64,000 bases of DNA, from assembly GCF_050908995.1 (NCBI RefSeq), contig NC_135118.1, positions 2,232,001 to 2,296,000 on the forward strand, read 5' to 3'. Shown here piece by piece: positions 60,901 through 64,000 of this stretch (the stretch's first letter is position 1; the number at the start of each line of letters is the position of its first letter). Position numbers and translations under genes: made by a program. The notes under the pieces were generated by a model. It saw only the letters and a program-made list of their open reading frames with translations. It was not told where the DNA came from and ran no database searches. Source of the DNA: Andrena cerasifolii. Its lineage: Eukaryota > Arthropoda > Insecta > Hymenoptera > Andrenidae.

Positions 60901-63900
60901 GTTCCATCAATATTTATACCAAAAAACATATATACGCAGCCAATTCCTTCAATATAGTATAAGAAAGGCGTACATATATATGCTACGACCAATGAATTTT
61001 TTATATTTTTTTTCACTCCTTCACACTGTTATTTTTTTTATTAAGTATCATGGTGTTAGATACTGTAATTATTTTCTACTTGTTTGTTATGGTCTATTTG
61101 GAAGGCCTGAGAGTTTGAAGGGAGGGTAGGGTGTAAAACTGGTAGGGGTGAGTTTGGAGAGATTCGTGGTAGGGGAAATGGAATTGAGCAGCTAAACTCT
61201 TTGCCTCGACTGCATCCTGAGGATAGAAAGTGCAATTTTTAGTGGTATTCCTCTGCTTAGTCAAGTAACCCCGTCCGACATTGTCAACATGTTAAGGGTC
61301 GTACGAACAAAACCTCCACGCACCGGATAAAATAAAATACCCTAAATTATAGTCAATGTTTCCACAAAATATTCATGAAAAAACATCAAGCAATATTTAC
61401 AAGGGGAGGACACTATGTGGTAGACACCGATTTTGATCAGCCTTAGCACGATGGATCTATGACGAAAATGAGTAAACAGGTGTCCGAGCGTTTCTGCCAA
61501 TGGGGCTTAATAATAGAGATATTTACATGGAAATTATTAGAAATTTCATAATGGCCGTGGGGTTTTAGTGGGTAGAAATCCCACACTACCCTGGCGCCCG
61601 TGGGAGATTCCCTTCTGGAGACGTCGGGATGCCTTTTGAAGATCTCTCCACGTTAAAAAAACTTTATAATTTTTTTTTATAAATTATATTTTTTATAAAT
61701 TATTTTTTTTATAAATTTTTTTTCTAACTTGCGGAAATTTTCAAAAGGCACCACGACTCCTTCAGAGGGGAATCCCCCGGGGACGCCAGAGTAGTGTGGG
61801 ATTTTTACCCATTTAAACCCCACGGCCACTATGAAATTTTAAATAATTTCCATGTAAATATATCTATTTTTAAGCCCCATTGGCAGAAACGCTCGGACAC
61901 ATATTTACTTATTTTCGACCTAGATCCATCGTGCCAAGGCTCATCAAAATCGGTGTCTACCACATGGTGGCATCCCTTTGTTAGTGGACAAAAATTCATA
62001 AATAGTCGAAATGAAAATATTTACTTCCCGCTGTCCTTTTTAGATTTTTCATTCTCACTGATAGAACACGCAAGTTTTTGTCACGGTGGCACATGAATGG
62101 CAGCATAATTTATAACATAATACAACAATTAAAGAGAATTAGTCAACCAACCCCGTTAGTCAACTAGCCCCGGTCTCCCCTACATGTATTATTTTAAAAA
62201 TTATTTTCAGTTAAAGTCATTTCGATTAATAAAAATTGTATAAACAAATCAGTAACAAATTTAAAAAGAAACACAATGTTAATAGTTTCATTTAAGATTA
62301 ATTTACCTCTCTTTGCACATTTAAAAGAAATATCAAACTTTTCAAACATCTCAGAAATTAAGGGGTTATACCTTACCTAGTCAGGCGGCCCAAAAGAGGC
62401 GAATATTTGTGAATTTTTTTTTGAAGAAGCGGAAGCGTATATTGTTACAAAACTTTTTGCGCTTAAAATAGCAACATTTAAAGAACATTTGGTAATTTTT
62501 TGGTAGAAAAATATTTATGTTTATAATAAAGTAACAACCGACATCCAAGAAGCATTTTTAAAAGATTTTCAAAAAACAAAAAAGATTTCGTTAGTATATT
62601 AATGTATCCTCAGGTTGAGGGAGAGAATTTTCCGAAATATTAATTTAAAACAAAATGGCGGCTATTTAAAGTTGAAATCATGATTTTTTCCTGCAAAAAT
62701 CACGCGAAAAAAATCAGGATTTCAACTTTAAATAGCCGCCTCTTTCTTTTAAATTAATATTTCGGAAAATTCTCTCCGTCAGCCTGAGGATACATTAATA
62801 TACTAACGAAATCTTTTTTGTTTCTTGATTTTAGATGATCTGGTTCGAATGGCAGTGCTCACCGCAAAACCAAATTTTAAAAAATGCTTCTTGGACATCG
62901 GTTGTTACTTTATTATAAACGTAAGTATTTTTCCACGAAAAAATTACCAACTGTTCTTTAAATGTTGCTCTTTTAAGCGCAAAAAGTTCTGTAAGAATAT
63001 ACGCTTCCGTTTCTTCAAAAAAAATTCACAAATGTTCGCCTCTTTTCGGCCGCCTGACTAGGTATAACCCCTTAAAAGAAATACTAACATTTGATAGACG
63101 AGATTATAGCAGTGTATATTTAGTGAAACACTGTATATCTACCGTTTCGTAATCTCATTTGCAAGTAATCTTTTAAACCAAGCCTTTCACTTATGCAATT
63201 CAGTAGCCATTCGTAACCGTGTTCGTTAAAATGAGAAAAAATATGGAATAGAAACTAAAGCCAGTCAGATCAATTCTCGCGAGAAAGCGTTAATCGCGAT
63301 AATCGCGTTAAGTGTAGCGATCGGGAGCGCGAACGCGGAAGAATGAAGATCAATTGATTTGTAGGTACGTCGCGGCAAGGATAATAATAACAATACTAAC
63401 ATGCCCTCGGTACATCCACTTATACAAGCAATGCAAAGATGAAAAGAAGCGAAGGGAAGCAAGAAAAACTTTGACAAGACAGTGGTGTAAAGAATGAGAT
63501 TCTGCGATGAAAATTTAACACTTGCCAGTTACTACCCATATTCAAAGTGCGATAGATAAAAAAGATACAGATACTTCCCGATGGAAAGTATTTTTAATGG
63601 TCTACTAGAGGTGTACTAGTGTACGCTAGTGTGTATTGCCAGTGAAGACATACTCGAGACGTCCCCGACTCGGCGCGCCCGAACTCGGTGCCTCTTCGTT
63701 AATTAGAGTCCTGGTGATCGAGTCATTGGCCTCTTCCTGTTGATATAGAAGAAGATGATACGAATCTTGATTCTCCGAGAGAACGGTAACATCGATTATA
63801 CGAAGGACAACGCGACGCTACCAGCAAAAGCTGCTCAACTACTTTAGGTACCTCCATGAAAAACACTTGGGTCTTCTCGAGCACGTGCCGCAGTTCCGTC

Positions 63901-63980
63901 AGCTCGAGATAGTTACTCTTCAGGTTCACCGCGTTTTGGCTCAGCTCTAGTATGTCGTTGCTCATCTTCTCGAGATTCGC
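48985..63980 (-). CDS. Vha100: V-type proton ATPase 116-kDa subunit a, N-terminus outside window
   Basis: Eleven minus-strand exons join in phase: 63980-63852, 63736-63654, 60111-59985, 58730-58554, 56285-56073, 55359-55146, 54215-53789, 50761-50634, 50554-50310, 49677-49280 and 49081-48985 (745 residues; about 100 N-terminal residues lie to the right). Subunit a forms the membrane half-channels that pass protons to the c-ring of the Vo sector in endosomes, lysosomes or the plasma membrane. Visible are the cytosolic domain (GVINRERVPAFERMLWRI, FFQGEQLKSRIKKVC), the first membrane segments (FPFIFSVMFGDCGHG), GRYIILLMGVFSIYTGLIYND, and the segment SHTASYLRLWALSLAHGQLS, whose arginine is essential for proton transport. 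It ends in LRLHW and an acidic tail EAEDAED. It differs from fly Vha100-1 around the EANDSITRTLINEEA exon, so it is probably another paralogue. Confidence 0.96.
49795..50041. repeat. intronic foldback rich in TCTGACATCAGA-like motifs
   Basis: CCAGATAACCATCTG at the left resembles the inverted right end CAGATCTGGCTATCAGG. The inside repeats TCTGACATCAG, TCTGACGTCAGA and CTGACATCAGGC several times in both orientations. It is in the V-ATPase intron 49678-50309. No duplication is clear. Confidence 0.5.
50137..50273. mobile_element. 137-bp hairpin MITE, 36 bp inside a V-ATPase intron
   Basis: AGGGTACGTTTATGTTGGAG returns as CTCCAACATAAACGTACCCT, with TA adjoining both ends. It belongs to the TA-plus-GGG style seen at 5329, 51559, 54607 and 60595. 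Its right edge is only 36 bp from the splice donor of the exon 50554-50310. Confidence 0.7.
51559..52694. mobile_element. 1.14-kb TA-flanked element with GTTGACC subterminal repeats
   Basis: The ends GGGTAAACGATACAGTTATT and its counterpart (AGTTGACAACC inverted ... ATCTTTTACCC) are flanked by TA (51557-51558, 52695-52696). The motif ACAGTTxTTGACCA recurs at both ends (about 51570, 51590, 51955, and inverted near 52440-52480 and 52670). It lies in the V-ATPase intron 50762-53788. The K/E-rich or F-rich frames at 51921-52341 come from a purine-rich tract. Confidence 0.68.
52976..53707. mobile_element. TTAA-flanked foldback MITE, copy 3 (V-ATPase intron)
   Basis: The ends TTAAGGGGTCATGCTCAGTC and its near complement have TTAA at 52976-52979 and 53704-53707. 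The arms share CCACCCTTTTTTCGGCC (inverted), AGTACTTGAACGAAGG-like and GATGATCGAGTTTCGAGCAG blocks. The right end is 82 bp from the exon beginning at 53789. Confidence 0.82.
54607..54846. mobile_element. 240-bp TA-flanked MITE (V-ATPase intron)
   Basis: The ends GGGTAGATGTACCGTTTGTG and the complement of CACAAATGGTGCATCTACCC are flanked by TA (54605-54606, 54847-54848). GTGGCCA motifs repeat inside both ends (about 54625, 54645, 54783, 54820). It has the same architecture as the elements at 51559 and 60595 but a different motif. Confidence 0.72.
56656..57315 (+). mobile_element. retroposed insert with unidentified 114-codon open frame
   Basis: This stretch is absent from the right arm of the foldback and so was inserted into the left arm. 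It is bounded by AAGACGCTTGCGTGG and AAGACATCTGCGTGG, which look like a diverged ~15-bp duplication. It ends in AATAAA (57291) and an A-rich tail, so it came from an RNA. The plus-strand frame runs to a stop at 57000 and includes NAGKCxALDPTDSTFDANKF-like and FGKYWWLDATSTHMPELLAR segments. I do not recognise the protein: it could be the 3' end of a retrotransposon or a processed host transcript. Confidence 0.5.
57750..57840 (-). other. tRNA-derived sequence in MITE arm
   Basis: On the minus strand GGAGCATTCGGTAAGACG is followed by TGCGGTCTTGAGTTTTGAATC and CGCCTGTG. Spacing and the box-B-like GxTTxxAATCC resemble the D and T arms of a tRNA, but no cloverleaf with a proper acceptor stem can be drawn, so it is not a functional tRNA gene. 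Confidence 0.4.
58827..59891. mobile_element. 1.07-kb hAT element in a V-ATPase intron
   Basis: The ends CAGGGCTGCACAGGGAGCC and GGCTTCCTGTGCAGCCCTG are flanked by the perfect 8-bp duplication CAGTAAGT (58819-58826, 59892-59899). The arms (about 58827-59220 and 59475-59891) are near-identical inverted copies. The centre carries CACGCACACGTACACG-type repeats. No transposase is encoded. Confidence 0.86.
60595..62180. mobile_element. 1.59-kb TA-flanked element with GGGGTTAGTTGAC repeats (V-ATPase intron)
   Basis: The ends GGGGAGACCGGGGCTAGTTG and its complement are flanked by TA (60593-60594, 62181-62182). The motif GGGxTAGTTGAC recurs near 60607, 60810 and 60835, and inverted near 62140 and 62155. 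A copy of the CAAGGGGAGGACA foldback is nested at 61400-61980. No transposase is recognised. Confidence 0.75.
61400..61980. mobile_element. second copy of the CAAGGGG foldback, nested
   Basis: It starts CAAGGGGAGGACAC and ends in CATCCCTTTG. The inner blocks GATCAGCCTTAGCACGATGG and TAATAGAGATATTTACATGG match the element at 56434-58005. It lacks the tRNA-like part. The centre is an AT-rich inverted stretch at 61660-61730. Confidence 0.72.
62358..63075. mobile_element. TTAA-flanked foldback MITE, copy 4 (V-ATPase intron)
   Basis: The ends TTAAGGGGTTATACCTTACC and the complement of GACTAGGTATAACCCCTTAA have TTAA at 62358-62361 and 63072-63075. The arms match those of the 4429-5181 copy (CCGACATCCAAGAAGCATTT, TATCCTCAGGTTGA). 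The 78-residue plus-strand frame at 62825-63061 lies in an arm and is not a gene. Confidence 0.83.
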
Positions 63981-64000
63981 CTGAAAGGACACGCAATTGC

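Noticed and set aside
1..64000. CRISPR array, operon or prokaryotic defence system
   Set aside because: No regularly spaced direct repeats with unique spacers were seen, and the genes are spliced eukaryotic ones. The repeats present are inverted and dispersed.

Overview
This is an AT-rich, repeat-laden stretch of animal nuclear DNA, almost certainly from an insect. The evidence is spliced genes with short GT-AG introns, an insect-style V-ATPase a-subunit, a candidate insect neuropeptide precursor, and mariner, Tc1, hAT, Helitron, TTAA-target and CACTA-like elements. I cannot fix the order or species. There are no prokaryotic features and no CRISPR array.

Three host genes can be read with splice sites whose phases all agree. 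(1) A vacuolar H+-ATPase a-subunit lies on the minus strand at 48985-63980, with eleven exons visible and the N-terminal exons beyond the right edge. (2) An RBM42-type RNA-binding protein lies on the minus strand at 43197-45276, with four exons including the start codon and the RRM; its last exon was not found. (3) A small secreted protein lies on the plus strand at 40241-41005, with three exons. It has a signal peptide, dibasic sites and a C-terminus ending GWGPF-Gly-Lys-stop, so it reads as a precursor of an amidated neuropeptide that I do not recognise. Genes 2 and 3 converge and are separated by a CACTA-like foldback element.

The left 40 kb is mostly transposon strata. 1-4.2 kb: a TA-target TIR element abuts a Tc1 element that itself contains a mariner and a second insert. 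4.4-10.1 kb: a TTAA foldback, a TA-target element, and a large long-armed element. 11.9-13.5 kb: two hAT-type elements. 14-16 kb: foldbacks and a possible Crypton-like exon. 17-18.7 kb: a complete non-autonomous Helitron and a decayed Mutator-like transposase. 19-25.8 kb: a chain of foldback elements. 26-30 kb: three TIR copies, a TTAA element and a second Helitron nested in each other. 30-36.7 kb: mainly unassigned DNA with one GC-rich possible first exon at 32 kb. 36.7-39.8 kb: a 3-kb hAT element carrying two very large inverted repeats.

In the right 24 kb the V-ATPase exons stay intact while the introns hold at least ten MITE or foldback insertions. Many boundaries are supported by target-site duplications readable in the sequence: 8 bp for hAT, TTAA, TA, TTA for CACTA, 10 bp for a MULE-like element, and A/T for the Helitron. 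The transposons do not form a joint functional system. Their main interest is the stratigraphy, and the long hairpins that intronic foldbacks would place in host pre-mRNAs.
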